A stretch of 64,000 nt of DNA from Streptomyces shenzhenensis (GTDB taxonomy: Bacteria; Actinomycetota; Actinomycetes; Streptomycetales; Streptomycetaceae): the NCBI RefSeq assembly GCF_003688995.1, contig NZ_PENI01000023.1, forward strand, positions 62,001 to 126,000, in the 5' to 3' direction. The notes under the pieces are model-generated. The model worked only from the letters and a program-made list of their open reading frames with translations. It did not search any database and had not been told where the DNA came from. Positions 26,842 through 35,680 of this stretch are shown here, piece by piece; position 1 is the first letter of the stretch; each line of letters begins with the position of its first letter. Made by a program: the position numbers and the translations under genes.

Positions 26842-27633
26842 TCAGCTGCCCTCGGGGCGCAGCCGCAGACCCTGCATGCCGCCGTCGACGGCGAGGGCCG
26901 TGCCGGTGACGGACGCTGCCGCCGGGGACGCCAGGTAGACGATGGCCGCGCCGACCTCCTCGGCGCTCACCAGACGCCCGGTCGGCTGGCGGGCGTTGAG
27001 CGCGGTGCGCTCGGCCCCCGGGTCGTCGGCGCTCGACAGCAGGCGGTCTATCCACGGGGTGTCCGCCGTGCCGGGGTTGACGCAGTTCACCCGTATGCCC
27101 TCACGGATGTGGTCGGCGGCCATGGCGAGGGTCAGGGACTGCACGGCGCCCTTGCTCGCGCTGTACAGCGCCCGCTGGGGCAGCCCCGCGGTCGCCGCGA
27201 CCGAGCAGGTGTTGACCACCACCGCGTGACGGGAGGCACGCAGGTGGGGCAGCGCGGCCCGGGTGGTCCGCACGATGCCGAGGACGTTGACGTCCAGGAC
27301 GTGCCGCCACTCGGCGTCGTCGTTGTCCGCGACCGTCCCCTGGGCGCCGATGCCCGCGTTGTTCACCAGGATGTCCAGGCCGCCCAGGAGGTCCACCGCC
27401 CGGGCGACGCCGGCCCGGACCGAGGCGTCGTCGCTGACGTCGCACCGGACGGGGAACAGGGCCTCACGGTCGGTGGCCGGCAGGGTGTCCGGGACGAGGT
27501 CGAGGACGGCGACCCGGGCGCCGCGGCGGGCCAGGATCCTGGCGGTGGCGAGCCCGATCCCCGACGCGCCGCCCGTGACGACGGCCGCGAGACCGTCGAG
27601 TTCGGGGGACGGGGGAGAGGGGGTGTGCGGCAT
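26842..27633 (-). CDS. SDR dehydrogenase (candidate L-fucose/2-keto-3-deoxy-L-fuconate dehydrogenase)
   Basis: 263-residue classical SDR: VVTGGASGIGLATARILARRGARV, LVNNAGIG, active-site region NTCSVAATAG with Tyr-x3-Lys in RALYSASKGA, and VNCVNPGTADTPWIDRL, a segment common in sugar-acid dehydrogenases. In the fucose-type pathway an SDR oxidises 2-keto-3-deoxy-L-fuconate at C4, and this gene and the mutarotase beside it fit that step; the assignment is from context. ATG 27633 is chosen because GAAGGA lies at proper distance, whereas ATG 27651 lacks a site. Confidence 0.83.
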   Translation of the reverse strand: MPHTPSPPSPELDGLAAVVTGGASGIGLATARILARRGARVAVLDLVPDTLPATDREALFPVRCDVSDDASVRAGVARAVDLLGGLDILVNNAGIGAQGTVADNDDAEWRHVLDVNVLGIVRTTRAALPHLRASRHAVVVNTCSVAATAGLPQRALYSASKGAVQSLTLAMAADHIREGIRVNCVNPGTADTPWIDRLLSSADDPGAERTALNARQPTGRLVSAEEVGAAIVYLASPAAASVTGTALAVDGGMQGLRLRPEGS

Positions 27634-27661
27634 GACGGTGTTCCTTCGCATGGGGTGGTGG

Positions 27662-28003
27662 TCAGTCCAGGTGGAAGAGTTCCTCGCCGGTCACCCACCG
27701 CTCCCCAGGCTGCGCCGAGTCCAGGGGCTGCTGGCAAGGATCGGTGAGCGTCCACCACCGCTGGGTCTGCGGGTCGGCGGCGATGGCGGCCATGTCGGCC
27801 TCGTAGTCGTCGCCGGTGTACTCGAAGTAGGCGAAGAGGGTGTGGTCACGCAGGAAGATGGAGTAGTTGGTGACGTGTGCGCGGGAGAGGGTGTCCAGCA
27901 CCGGCCGGGGCACCGAACGATGCAGTTCCAGGTACTCCTCGGCGTGTTCGGGGCGCAGCCGGATCACGGACGCGACCCGGCGGGGTGTGCGGGGTGCGGG
28001 CAT
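27662..28003 (-). CDS. L-rhamnose/L-fucose mutarotase (RhaM family)
   Basis: 113-residue ferredoxin-like dimeric mutarotase. The family pattern is visible: VIRLRPEHAEEYLELHRSVP, VTNYSIFLRDHTLFAYFEY and the terminal WWTLTDPCQQPLD. It interconverts anomers of a 6-deoxy-hexose so that the dehydrogenase receives the right form. AAGGAG precedes the ATG. It lies between the ABC permeases and the SDR, supporting a deoxyhexose as the transported sugar. L-rhamnose cannot be excluded, but the fucosidase gene and pathway enzymes favour L-fucose. Confidence 0.87.
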   Translation of the reverse strand: MPAPRTPRRVASVIRLRPEHAEEYLELHRSVPRPVLDTLSRAHVTNYSIFLRDHTLFAYFEYTGDDYEADMAAIAADPQTQRWWTLTDPCQQPLDSAQPGERWVTGEELFHLD

Positions 28004-28104
28004 GGCTGGTCACTCCTTCGCGAAACGGGTCACTTCTCGGTGCGACGGGCCCGGCACGGGCGGCAGGCGACTAAGCAGGTCCAGTGAAGTCCGCTGCGGT
28101 TCGA

Positions 28105-28205
28105 CAGCGCCCCGAAGGGGCGCGGGGCTGTATCGATATGCGGCTCCGCCGCGCGGGCTCGGCCAGCCACGACGGTGCCGCAGACGACCGACGGCATATC
28201 GCGGC
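28105..28205. repeat. Streptomyces-type intergenic hairpin repeat
   Basis: GCGCCCC-GAA-GGGGCGC (28107-28123) followed by GGGGCTGTATCGATATGCGG, GGCTCCGCCGCG and a CCAGCCACGAC stretch. This layout recurs in intergenic regions of many Streptomyces genomes as I recall it. It separates the permease stop at 28222 from the mutarotase start and could attenuate transcription inside the operon. Confidence 0.6.
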
Positions 28206-28221
28206 ATTTCCAGCGGAGCGC

Positions 28222-29064
28222 TTAGCCCTTGACCGCCCCCGCCGCGAGCCCGCTCATGATGTGCCGCTGCATCACCATGAAGATCACCAGGATCGGGATC
28301 ACCGCGAGCAGCAGGGTCGGGAACACCTTGGTGTAGTCCGTGGAGTACTGACCGACGGCCGCGTACACACCCGTGGTGACGGTGTAGACGCCGCTGCCGG
28401 GGCCGAGAATCATCTGCGGGCTGGCGAAGTCGTTCCAGACGCTGAGCGAGTTGAGGATGAAGATCGTGGCGATGATCGGCCGCATCAACGGCACGATGAT
28501 CCGCCAGAGCGTGTAGTACCTGCCGGCCCCGTCGATGGCCGCGGCCTCGTCCAACGACCTGGGCAGCACCCGGATGTAGCCGAAGAAGACGAACAGCGTG
28601 AACGGGATGGTGGTCGCCGTCATGAACAGGATGAGCCCCGGCAGCGTCCCCATCAGACCGATCGCACGCAGCACGAAGATGACCGGCACCAGGATCACCT
28701 GGGTGGGGATGAACATGCCCGCGATGAAGAAGAACAGCAGCAGCCGCGAGATCAGCTTCGGCGTGCGGGCCAGCACGTACGCCGCGGGCGCGCACACCGC
28801 CATGGCGAGGGCGTTCACGCAGAGCACCAGCGCGATGGTGACGCCGTAGCCCTTGAGGATGCTGAAGTCCGGGTTGTTCCAGGCGTCCGCGAGGTACTGG
28901 AAGGTCGCCGTGCCGAAGCTCGGCGAGAACGGGTTGGCGAGGATCTCCTGCTGGCTCTTGAAGGCGTTGACCACCAGGAGGTACATCGGCACGAGCATGC
29001 CGAGGGACACCAGGGAGATGAACGCGACCCGGACGGTGGCGGCCGAGGTGAGTGTTTTCTTCAT
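28222..29064 (-). CDS. Sugar ABC transporter permease (second)
   Basis: 280-residue MalG-type permease with six predicted helices, the first being VAFISLVSLGMLVPMYLLVV. The cytoplasmic EAA loop is present (LDEAAAIDGAGRYYTLWRIIVPLMRP), which docks the ATPase. The ATG overlaps the stop of the first permease (ATGA). Forms the inner-membrane channel with the product of 29061. No ATPase gene is nearby; as in many Streptomyces sugar systems a shared MsiK-type ATPase is probably used. Confidence 0.92.
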   Translation of the reverse strand: MKKTLTSAATVRVAFISLVSLGMLVPMYLLVVNAFKSQQEILANPFSPSFGTATFQYLADAWNNPDFSILKGYGVTIALVLCVNALAMAVCAPAAYVLARTPKLISRLLLFFFIAGMFIPTQVILVPVIFVLRAIGLMGTLPGLILFMTATTIPFTLFVFFGYIRVLPRSLDEAAAIDGAGRYYTLWRIIVPLMRPIIATIFILNSLSVWNDFASPQMILGPGSGVYTVTTGVYAAVGQYSTDYTKVFPTLLLAVIPILVIFMVMQRHIMSGLAAGAVKG

Positions 29065-29972
29065 CCGATGGACTCCGCGTCGTCCTCGGCGCGCCTGCGC
29101 AGGACGAGGACTGTGATGGCCAGGACCGCGGCGGCGACGATCAGCAGCACGGCCTGGGCCGAGGCGACGCCGATGTCCCGCTGCGGGAAGGAGACTGCGA
29201 GGATCGAGTAGGCGAGGGTCTTGGTGGATCCCGCCGGACCGCCCCCGGTCAGCGACACGACCACGTCGTACGTCTTCAGCAGCGAGATGCCCGAGGTGAT
29301 GACGGCGACCGTCACGGTGGACGCCAGGGAGGGCCAGGTGACTGCACGGAAGGTCTGCCACCTGCTCGCGTTGTCGATCCGTGCCGCCTCCAGCAGATCC
29401 GCCGGCACCGCCTGCAGACCCGCCAGGTAGAGGATCAGCTGGACGCCGAAGAGTGACCAGACGATGACGAGGATCATCGACCACAGGGCCCAGTCGGGAT
29501 CGCTGAGAAACGGCAGGCTGTCGGTGCCGACCTTCTCCAGCATGGTGTTGACCACGCCCTGCGGGCCGAGGATGGCCTGCCACAGGAAGCCTACGACCAG
29601 CGCGCTGAGCACGTGCGGGTAGAACATGACCACCCGGCCGAAGGTGTTGAACCGGTTGGTGCGCTGCAGCAGCAGCGCGAGACCGAGCGCGGCCAGGTTG
29701 ACCGCGACCGCGCCCACCACGGCCACTACGGCGGTGACCACCATGGTGCCGGTGATGTCGTCGGACTCGAACATGGTCCTGTAGTTGTCCAGACCGACGA
29801 ACTCGGGGACACGATGGGGGAATCCGTTGTACTCGGTGAAGCTGTAGTAGATCGCGTAGATCACCGGTACGACCAGCAGGGCTATGTAGATGAGCACCGC
29901 GGGGACGACCATGCTGACGCGGGCGCCCAGGTCGCGCCATCCCCGCGGCTTCGAGACTGATGTCCGTTCCAT
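29061..29972 (-). CDS. Sugar ABC transporter permease (first)
   Basis: 303-residue MalF-type permease. Helix one is VVPAVLIYIALLVVPVIYAIYYSF, followed by the usual GLDNYRTMF periplasmic start and a total of six helices. The EAA loop is LLEAARIDNASRWQTFRAVTWPSL. The stop lies within the next ATG. It begins three bases after the binding-protein stop region, so all three transporter genes form one translational unit. Confidence 0.92.
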   Translation of the reverse strand: MERTSVSKPRGWRDLGARVSMVVPAVLIYIALLVVPVIYAIYYSFTEYNGFPHRVPEFVGLDNYRTMFESDDITGTMVVTAVVAVVGAVAVNLAALGLALLLQRTNRFNTFGRVVMFYPHVLSALVVGFLWQAILGPQGVVNTMLEKVGTDSLPFLSDPDWALWSMILVIVWSLFGVQLILYLAGLQAVPADLLEAARIDNASRWQTFRAVTWPSLASTVTVAVITSGISLLKTYDVVVSLTGGGPAGSTKTLAYSILAVSFPQRDIGVASAQAVLLIVAAAVLAITVLVLRRRAEDDAESIG

Positions 29973-29975
29973 GGG

Positions 29976-31250
29976 TCAGCGGTTCTCGTCGACCCACTGG
30001 TCGATGCTCTTGGCGGCGTCCGCCGGGCCCGCCCCGGTGTAGAGGCTCTGCGCGACCTCGGTGAACTTCGGGTTGAAGCCGGTGACGGGCAGCCGGACGT
30101 TGCCCTGGCCCTCGCCCACGGCGACCAGTGCCGGGGCGTCGTCGAGGATGCCCTGGATCTGCGCGTCGACCTTCGACTGCTTCCGCTCGGAGCCCTTGCG
30201 GAACACTCCGTCCGAGCCGAGCTGTGCCTCGATGGCCTTGGCGTCGGTGACCAGGTACTCCACCAGCTGCTTGGCGCCGTCCTCGTCGCCGATGCCCTTG
30301 CGGATCATGTAGGGGTTGGCCATGGTGGCGCCCTGCGGACCCGGGTACGCCTGGCTGTCCGCGGCCGGCGGGGAGAACACACCCACCTCGAAGGGCAGGT
30401 CCCCGGCCTTGTTCAGGGTGGCCGCGAACCAGCTGCCGTTGGTGTAGAGGCCCACCTTGCCCGCGGTGAAGTTGGCGTCCGCCTGGGAGGGGCTGAGCCC
30501 CACGTCGCTCTTGTCGATGTAGCCGGCCTTGATCCAGTCGGCGTACATCTGGAACGCAGGCTTGTACGCGTCACCTACCGAGAGCTTCTTGTCAAAGACC
30601 GCGGTCTGCCACTTCGGGTGCAGCTGGTTCAGCGTGGGGTGGTAGATCTGCTGGAGCTGAAGACCGGTCTGGAAGTCGCCGGCCGTCTGCATCGGCGTGT
30701 AACCGGCCTTCTCCAGGTCGCCGAGGTCCTTGGTCAGCTCGTCCCACGTGGTCGGCGGTTTGCTGATCCCGGCCTTCTCGAAGGCGTTCTTGTTGTAGTA
30801 GACCAGCGACTGCGTCTGGGTGCCGACGCCGACCGCGTAGTGGGCATCGCCCATGGCGTACTCGTCGAACATCGGCGTGCCCTTGGCCCAGGCCTCGCCG
30901 CTGAGGTCGATCAGTTCGGGCGCCGTGTCGTCGTCGGGGAAGATCGACTGGATGACGTCGGGCGCGGTGCCTGCGGCCAGTTGCTGCGGGAAGGACTCGG
31001 CGACGGACTTGCCGGTCGGGCCCTCTATCTTCACCTTCAGGCCGGTCTTGTCCTCGAACGGCTTGACCAGTTTCTCCCAGTAGGCCTGGTTGAGGTTGTC
31101 GGTGAGGTTCACCATCATCCGGATCTCGCCGTCCTCGCCCCCCGCCGAGCCGGAGCCCGACGAGCAGGCCGCGACGAGGAGCAGCGGAACCGCGGCGGCA
31201 AGCGCGGCACCGCGCGCCTTGCTCCCTCTGTTGGTCGACGTCATTGTCAT
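29976..31250 (-). CDS. Sugar ABC transporter solute-binding lipoprotein
   Basis: 424-residue family-1 binding protein. The N-terminus has a basic region, a hydrophobic stretch (ALAAAVPLLLVAAC) and a lipobox ending in the Cys to be acylated, followed by a Ser/Gly linker. Binding lobes include PDVIQSIFPDDDTAPELIDLS, NKNAFEKAGISKPPTTWDEL and FTAGKVGLYTNGSWFAATL. It captures a sugar, presumably L-fucose or a fucosylated oligosaccharide, outside the cell. Two ATGs (31250 and 31244) are possible starts; the first is reported. Confidence 0.9.
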   Translation of the reverse strand: MTMTSTNRGSKARGAALAAAVPLLLVAACSSGSGSAGGEDGEIRMMVNLTDNLNQAYWEKLVKPFEDKTGLKVKIEGPTGKSVAESFPQQLAAGTAPDVIQSIFPDDDTAPELIDLSGEAWAKGTPMFDEYAMGDAHYAVGVGTQTQSLVYYNKNAFEKAGISKPPTTWDELTKDLGDLEKAGYTPMQTAGDFQTGLQLQQIYHPTLNQLHPKWQTAVFDKKLSVGDAYKPAFQMYADWIKAGYIDKSDVGLSPSQADANFTAGKVGLYTNGSWFAATLNKAGDLPFEVGVFSPPAADSQAYPGPQGATMANPYMIRKGIGDEDGAKQLVEYLVTDAKAIEAQLGSDGVFRKGSERKQSKVDAQIQGILDDAPALVAVGEGQGNVRLPVTGFNPKFTEVAQSLYTGAGPADAAKSIDQWVDENR

Positions 31251-31294
31251 CTCTCTTTTCCTCGGTGGGGAAAGCCGGCGGTGTCGTTCGGTGG

Positions 31295-32740
31295 TCACAG
31301 TCGCCCCCGGTAGGGCAGGGGTCCGACGGCCGTGATGTCGGTTGGGGCTTCGCCGCGGTCGACGCGGTAGATGCCGTCGTCGGCGACGAAGAACTCGGGG
31401 ACGTCCGGATAGCGCAGTTCCTCCGGCAGCGGCTCGCGGTCCGTCCAGGCGAAGAACTCCCGGGCGAAGGTGGCCCGGTCCTTGCGGCCGTACAGATGCA
31501 GGTCGCCCGCGGTCAGCGGGCTGCGTACGGACCAGTGGACGCCGGACTCGGCCCAGTGCGCACGATCGCTGACCAGCACCGACTGCCGTTCGCGTGGCGC
31601 GGTCACCCGGTCCCAGAAGTCCTCGTCCGGGCCGTACCGGGCCATCAGGAACAGCAGGTCGTGCGCGTGCCAGGCGGTGCTGGGCGCGATGTCGGCCTCG
31701 TTGTGCCAGCCGCTCGCGGAGGCAAAGTAGCCGGCCGGTGTCTGGTAGCGGGCGTAGGTGGCGAGGCAGCACCGCGTGAACGCCTCCAGCTCGGCGTCCG
31801 GGCCCTCGGCCAGTACCTCGTGGATGCCGTACAGGGTCAGCCCCATGCCGGCGATCAGCATCGGCGTGTCCGTCTTCAGTGCGCGCTCGCCCTGGACGTA
31901 CCAGTAGCGGTGGTATCGGGTGGCGCCCGTCCCGTCGGTCCAGGCCGAACGGGCCACGTGCCGGCACAACCGCCGCGCCTCGGCGAGCAGTTCCGGATCG
32001 CCCTGGGCGCGGTATCCGAGCACCAGGGGCACGATCATGAGCCCGTAGTACTCGGCGGGCTCCAGGATGCCGCCCTCGACGCGGTCGCGGACGGTGCGGA
32101 ACGTGCCGGCGCTCTCCGCGTCGGGCACTCCACGGTGGTGGAAGAGCCGGATCAACTGCGCCAGGTCCTCGGCGATCTCGTCGGCGTAGGTCTTGTCGTC
32201 GCTCAGCTCCGTGTAGAGCTGCTTGACCCAGACCCGGGCGTACTCCTGGTTGCAGGTGCCGTCCTCGCCCGGGCGCCCGCCGCCGTAGACCTCGCAGGCG
32301 TCCAGGTTGCGCCGTACGGCGGCCAGTACGGCGGCGACCTCCTCGGCCGGCAGCAGGTGACCGGCGTGGCGCACGGCGAGCAGCATGCCGAGGCTGCCGA
32401 CGGCGTTGTGGATGAGGCCGCTGGTCGCCGACTCGCCGACCTGGAAGCCGATATGCCGGTACTGCCCGTCGGGCTGCACCTCGGCGCACTGGTGGCGCAG
32501 CAGCCGGCGCAGCAGGGCGACGCCCCGTTCGTCCGGCCGCGCGGCGAGGGCCTGGGCCCAGGCGCCGACGGCCGGACCGGCGAACGTGGTGTGCCCACTG
32601 GTGAAGTCCAGGAAGGTGGCAGGGTTGGTGCCCCACACGCTGTGGTTGTGGAAGCCGTTGATCGCCCCTTCGTCCGTCACCCAGCTGTGCAGCCAGCCGG
32701 CCAGCGCGGCCGTGTCCGGCGTGGTGGTCTGGTGTTCCAT
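31295..32740 (-). CDS. Unassigned toroid-like protein in sugar operon
   Basis: 481-residue cytoplasmic protein that I cannot place in a named family. It is rich in Trp, His and helix-forming segments (FHNHSVWGTNPATFLDFTSGH, CNQEYARVWVKQLYTEL, ILEPAEYYGLMIVPLVLGY, YHRYWYVQGERALKTDTPML, STAWHAHDLLFLMARYG) in a pattern expected of an (alpha/alpha)-barrel glycosidase or lyase. There is no signal peptide. GGAAGG precedes the ATG at 32740. Its place between binding protein and lactonase suggests intracellular cleavage of an imported oligosaccharide. Catalytic residues not identified. Confidence 0.7.
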   Translation of the reverse strand: MEHQTTTPDTAALAGWLHSWVTDEGAINGFHNHSVWGTNPATFLDFTSGHTTFAGPAVGAWAQALAARPDERGVALLRRLLRHQCAEVQPDGQYRHIGFQVGESATSGLIHNAVGSLGMLLAVRHAGHLLPAEEVAAVLAAVRRNLDACEVYGGGRPGEDGTCNQEYARVWVKQLYTELSDDKTYADEIAEDLAQLIRLFHHRGVPDAESAGTFRTVRDRVEGGILEPAEYYGLMIVPLVLGYRAQGDPELLAEARRLCRHVARSAWTDGTGATRYHRYWYVQGERALKTDTPMLIAGMGLTLYGIHEVLAEGPDAELEAFTRCCLATYARYQTPAGYFASASGWHNEADIAPSTAWHAHDLLFLMARYGPDEDFWDRVTAPRERQSVLVSDRAHWAESGVHWSVRSPLTAGDLHLYGRKDRATFAREFFAWTDREPLPEELRYPDVPEFFVADDGIYRVDRGEAPTDITAVGPLPYRGRL

Positions 32741-32760
32741 GGCGTTCCTTCCGGAGCGGA

Positions 32761-33645
32761 TCACACGGCCGCGCCGTGCGCGGTGTTCAGCAGGGCGGGG
32801 TCGAGGCGGTAGAAGCGGGCGGCGGTGCCGCCGAGCACGGCGGCGCGGTCGTCGGGGGCCAGCGGGGCGAGGAGTTCGCACACGGCCTCCCAGGTGCGCG
32901 CGTAGCCCCCGGCCTGCAGAGAGATCGGCCAGTCGCCGCCGTACATCAGCCGCTCGGGCCCGAACAGCTCCAGCGCGTCCTCGACGTACGGCCGCACCTC
33001 GTCGGTGGTCCACGCGTCGAGTGCGCCCGAGGCCGAGTAGAGCCCGGACACCTTGGCGTGGACGCGAGGGTGCTTCGCGGCGGCGGCGATCAGCCGGTGC
33101 CACTCGGCCCGGTCCTCGCGGCCGCCGCCGACGGGCGGCTTGCCGAGGTGGTCGACGACCAGGCGCAGGGTGGGGTGCCGGGCCGCCAGCTCGGGCAGGT
33201 GGCGCAGCGCGGCGGGCGAGGAGGTCGAGTAGTCGAAGGTGAGGCCGGCCTCGGCGAGCAGCGCGAGGCCCGCGCCGGCGTCCGGGCCAAGGATCCAGTC
33301 CGGGTCGGACCGCTCGTGGAGCAGGGTGCGTACGCCCACCATGTGCGGGTCGCGGCGGAGTACGGCGAGGCGGGCCCGGGCCCGGTCCGGGTCGTCCAGC
33401 GGGACCCAGGCGACGACGCCGACGACCTCCGGGTTCGTGGCGGCGGTCGCCAGCATGAGGTCGGTGTCCGCGTGGTTGTCGGCCGCCTGGACGAGGACGG
33501 CCGCGGTGACGCCGGCCGTGCGCAGGGCCGGACGGGCGTCGCGGAACCGCATGGCGCGGTCGACGGGCGACATCGCGGGCCCCAGCCAGTCGTAGGCGGC
33601 CCGACCGGGATCCCAGACGTGCAGATGGGTGTCGACGACGGTCAT
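32761..33645 (-). CDS. Amidohydrolase-family lactonase (L-fucono-lactonase-like)
   Basis: 294-residue TIM-barrel hydrolase of the amidohydrolase 2 family. It has DTHLHVWD with the His-x-His metal pair at residues 5-13, LVVDHLGKPPVGG with the next His, and MYGGDWPIS with the late Asp. These are typical of L-fuconolactone and L-rhamnonolactone lactonases (COG3618), which open the lactone made by the sugar dehydrogenase. ATG overlaps the aldo/keto reductase stop (ATGA), placing the two consecutive pathway enzymes side by side. Confidence 0.86.
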   Translation of the reverse strand: MTVVDTHLHVWDPGRAAYDWLGPAMSPVDRAMRFRDARPALRTAGVTAAVLVQAADNHADTDLMLATAATNPEVVGVVAWVPLDDPDRARARLAVLRRDPHMVGVRTLLHERSDPDWILGPDAGAGLALLAEAGLTFDYSTSSPAALRHLPELAARHPTLRLVVDHLGKPPVGGGREDRAEWHRLIAAAAKHPRVHAKVSGLYSASGALDAWTTDEVRPYVEDALELFGPERLMYGGDWPISLQAGGYARTWEAVCELLAPLAPDDRAAVLGGTAARFYRLDPALLNTAHGAAV

Positions 33646-34655
33646 GACCGCTCCCTCGCGGCGGACGGCGCGGACGGTGCGCTGGGGACGTCCGGGACCA
33701 GGCCGAGGTCCGCCAATTCCGACCAGAGCGCGTCGGGTACGCGGGCCGCGAGCCGCCCCGCGTTCGTACGGGACTGCCGCGCGTCGCGGGCGCCGAGCAC
33801 CACCGACACGACCGCCGGGTGCCGCAGCGGGTAGGCGATCGCGGCCTCGGGCAGAGTGACGCCGTGTCGCTCGCACACGTCCGCGAGTGCGCCGGCCCGG
33901 GCGATCAGCTCGTGGGGTGCGGGCAGGTAGTCGTAGGTGGCGTCGGCCGGCGGACGGTCGGCCGCCAGCAGGCCGGAGTTGTAGACGGCGGCGGCGACGA
34001 CGCCGACCTCGCGCTCCTGGGCGAGCGGCAGCAACGTGTCCCGCGCGGACCGGTCGAGCAGGGTGTGGCGCCCGGCCACCATGACCAGGTCGACGTCCGA
34101 GCGGCGGACGAACTCGGTCAGCATCGCGGCCTGGTTCATGCCCACGCCCACCGCCTTCACCACCCCCTGGTCGCGTAGTTCGACGAGGGTGTCGACGCCG
34201 GTGGTGGAGGCTTGGTGCCAGTGGTCGTCGGGATCGTGCAGGTAGACGATGTCGACGTGGTCGAGCCCGAGCCGGGTCAGGCTGCCCTCCAGGGAGCGCA
34301 GGATGCCGTCCCTGGAGAAGTCCCAGTCGCGCCGGAAGGCGGCGGGCACCGCGAAGCCGCCGTCGTCCTGCCGGTGCGCGGTCCCGGGGCTGGGCACCAG
34401 CAGTCGGCCCACCTTGGTGGACACGGTGTACTCGGCCCGCGGACGCCGAGCGAGGGCGGCGCCGAGGCGGCGTTCCGACAGCCCGAGTCCGTAGTGCGGG
34501 GCGGTGTCGAAGTAGCGGACGCCACTGTCCCAGGCGGTGTCGACGGCACCCTGGGCGTCCGTATCGCTGGTCTCCCGGGCCAGATTCCCCAACTGGGCGG
34601 CTCCCAGGCCGAGTTCGGTCAGCACCGGACCGCGGGCGAGGGTACGGGAACGCAT
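33642..34655 (-). CDS. Aldo/keto reductase, D-threo-aldose 1-dehydrogenase-like
   Basis: 337-residue aldo/keto reductase. Catalytic residues are visible: Asp and Tyr in RYFDTAPHYGLGLSERRLG, Lys in YTVSTKVGRLL and His in IVYLHDPDDHW. Relatives oxidise L-fucose and similar aldoses at C1 to the lactone with NAD(P)+. ATG 34655 aligns with the usual N-terminus (MRSRTLARGPVLTELGLGAAQLGN); GTG 34664 overlapping the upstream stop is an alternative. It is followed by the lactonase gene. Confidence 0.85.
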   Translation of the reverse strand: MRSRTLARGPVLTELGLGAAQLGNLARETSDTDAQGAVDTAWDSGVRYFDTAPHYGLGLSERRLGAALARRPRAEYTVSTKVGRLLVPSPGTAHRQDDGGFAVPAAFRRDWDFSRDGILRSLEGSLTRLGLDHVDIVYLHDPDDHWHQASTTGVDTLVELRDQGVVKAVGVGMNQAAMLTEFVRRSDVDLVMVAGRHTLLDRSARDTLLPLAQEREVGVVAAAVYNSGLLAADRPPADATYDYLPAPHELIARAGALADVCERHGVTLPEAAIAYPLRHPAVVSVVLGARDARQSRTNAGRLAARVPDALWSELADLGLVPDVPSAPSAPSAARERS

Positions 34656-34660
34656 CGGCC

Positions 34661-35680
34661 TCACCACACCCTCGTACGCGCGGAGGCCGCGAGGTCCTCC
34701 GGGTGGGCGAAGGGCCGGCCCGCCGCGAACCGCTCCACCTCGTCGGCGACAGCGTCACCGATGCGGTGCAGCTCCCCGCCGAGCGAACCTGCCAGGTGCG
34801 GGGTGAGCACGACGTTGTCCAGCGTCCACAGCTCGCTGCCGGGGTCGGGCGGCTCCGGATCGGTGACGTCGAGGACGGCGTCGATGCGGCCGGTGCGCAC
34901 CTCGGCGAGCAGGGCGTCCTGGTCGACGACGGCACCGCGCGCGGTGTTGACGAGCGTCGCCCCGTCCGGCATCAGCGCCAGCCGTCCCGCGTCGATCTGC
35001 CCGCGGGTCACGGGAGTCAGCGGCTGGTGCAGGGACACCACCCGGCTGTACGTCATCAGTTCGTCGAGCGGCACCAGGCGCGCACCGAGGGCGGCCGCCT
35101 GCTCTTGCGTGAGCGTCGGGTCGTACAGGAGGACGTCCAGGTCGAAAGGGCGCAACAGGGCGAGCACCGCCCGGCCCACAGTGGAGGCGCCCACGATGCC
35201 CACCGTCTGCCGGTAGTTGCCGCGCCCGGCGTACGCGCCGAAGTGGTCGGGCAGGGTCCGCGAGGCGCGGTAGCGGCGCTCCTCGGCGATGACGCGCTTG
35301 TTGGCGAGCAGGATCATGGCGAGGGCGTACTCGGCCACGGGCCCGGAGTTGGCGGCGCGGGCGTTGGCCGCGACCACGCCGCGGATGGCGAAGGCGGCCG
35401 GGTCCTCCAGGCAGGTCGCGGCGACCCCGCCCGCGTAGACCACGGCCCGCAGCCGCTCGGCGCGGGCCAGGTGCTCGGCCCGTACGAGGGGTGCGTCCCA
35501 GCCCGCGACGAGGATCTCGGCACCGGCCAGCGCGTCGCGGGAACGGGCGGAGTCCAGTTCGCAGAGGACCAGTGAGGTGTCGATGTCGGCCGCGCGGCGC
35601 AGCCGGGCCAGGGCGTCCTCGTCGAAGACGGCGTGGACCAGTCGGGGGTTCATGGCGAAGACGGCACATGGTCGCGTCAC
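34661..35680 (-). CDS. D-isomer-specific 2-hydroxyacid dehydrogenase
   Basis: 339-residue NAD-dependent 2-hydroxyacid dehydrogenase. The NAD domain has TVGIVGASTVGRAVLALL, and the catalytic Arg-Glu-His set falls in NTARGAVVD, DPEPPDPGS and LTPHLAGSLGG. It may interconvert a 2-keto and 2-hydroxy acid formed by the pathway, for example a lactate or glyoxylate-type product; no specific substrate can be read. The GTG start overlaps the preceding enolase-superfamily stop (GTGA). Confidence 0.87.
   Translation of the reverse strand: MTRPCAVFAMNPRLVHAVFDEDALARLRRAADIDTSLVLCELDSARSRDALAGAEILVAGWDAPLVRAEHLARAERLRAVVYAGGVAATCLEDPAAFAIRGVVAANARAANSGPVAEYALAMILLANKRVIAEERRYRASRTLPDHFGAYAGRGNYRQTVGIVGASTVGRAVLALLRPFDLDVLLYDPTLTQEQAAALGARLVPLDELMTYSRVVSLHQPLTPVTRGQIDAGRLALMPDGATLVNTARGAVVDQDALLAEVRTGRIDAVLDVTDPEPPDPGSELWTLDNVVLTPHLAGSLGGELHRIGDAVADEVERFAAGRPFAHPEDLAASARTRVW

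Noticed and set aside
24691..27747. A 1018-codon plus-strand open frame opposite the beta-helix and SDR genes
   Set aside because: Its translation is Val/Asp/Gly-rich without any domain; it mirrors the third-position GC of the real minus-strand genes.
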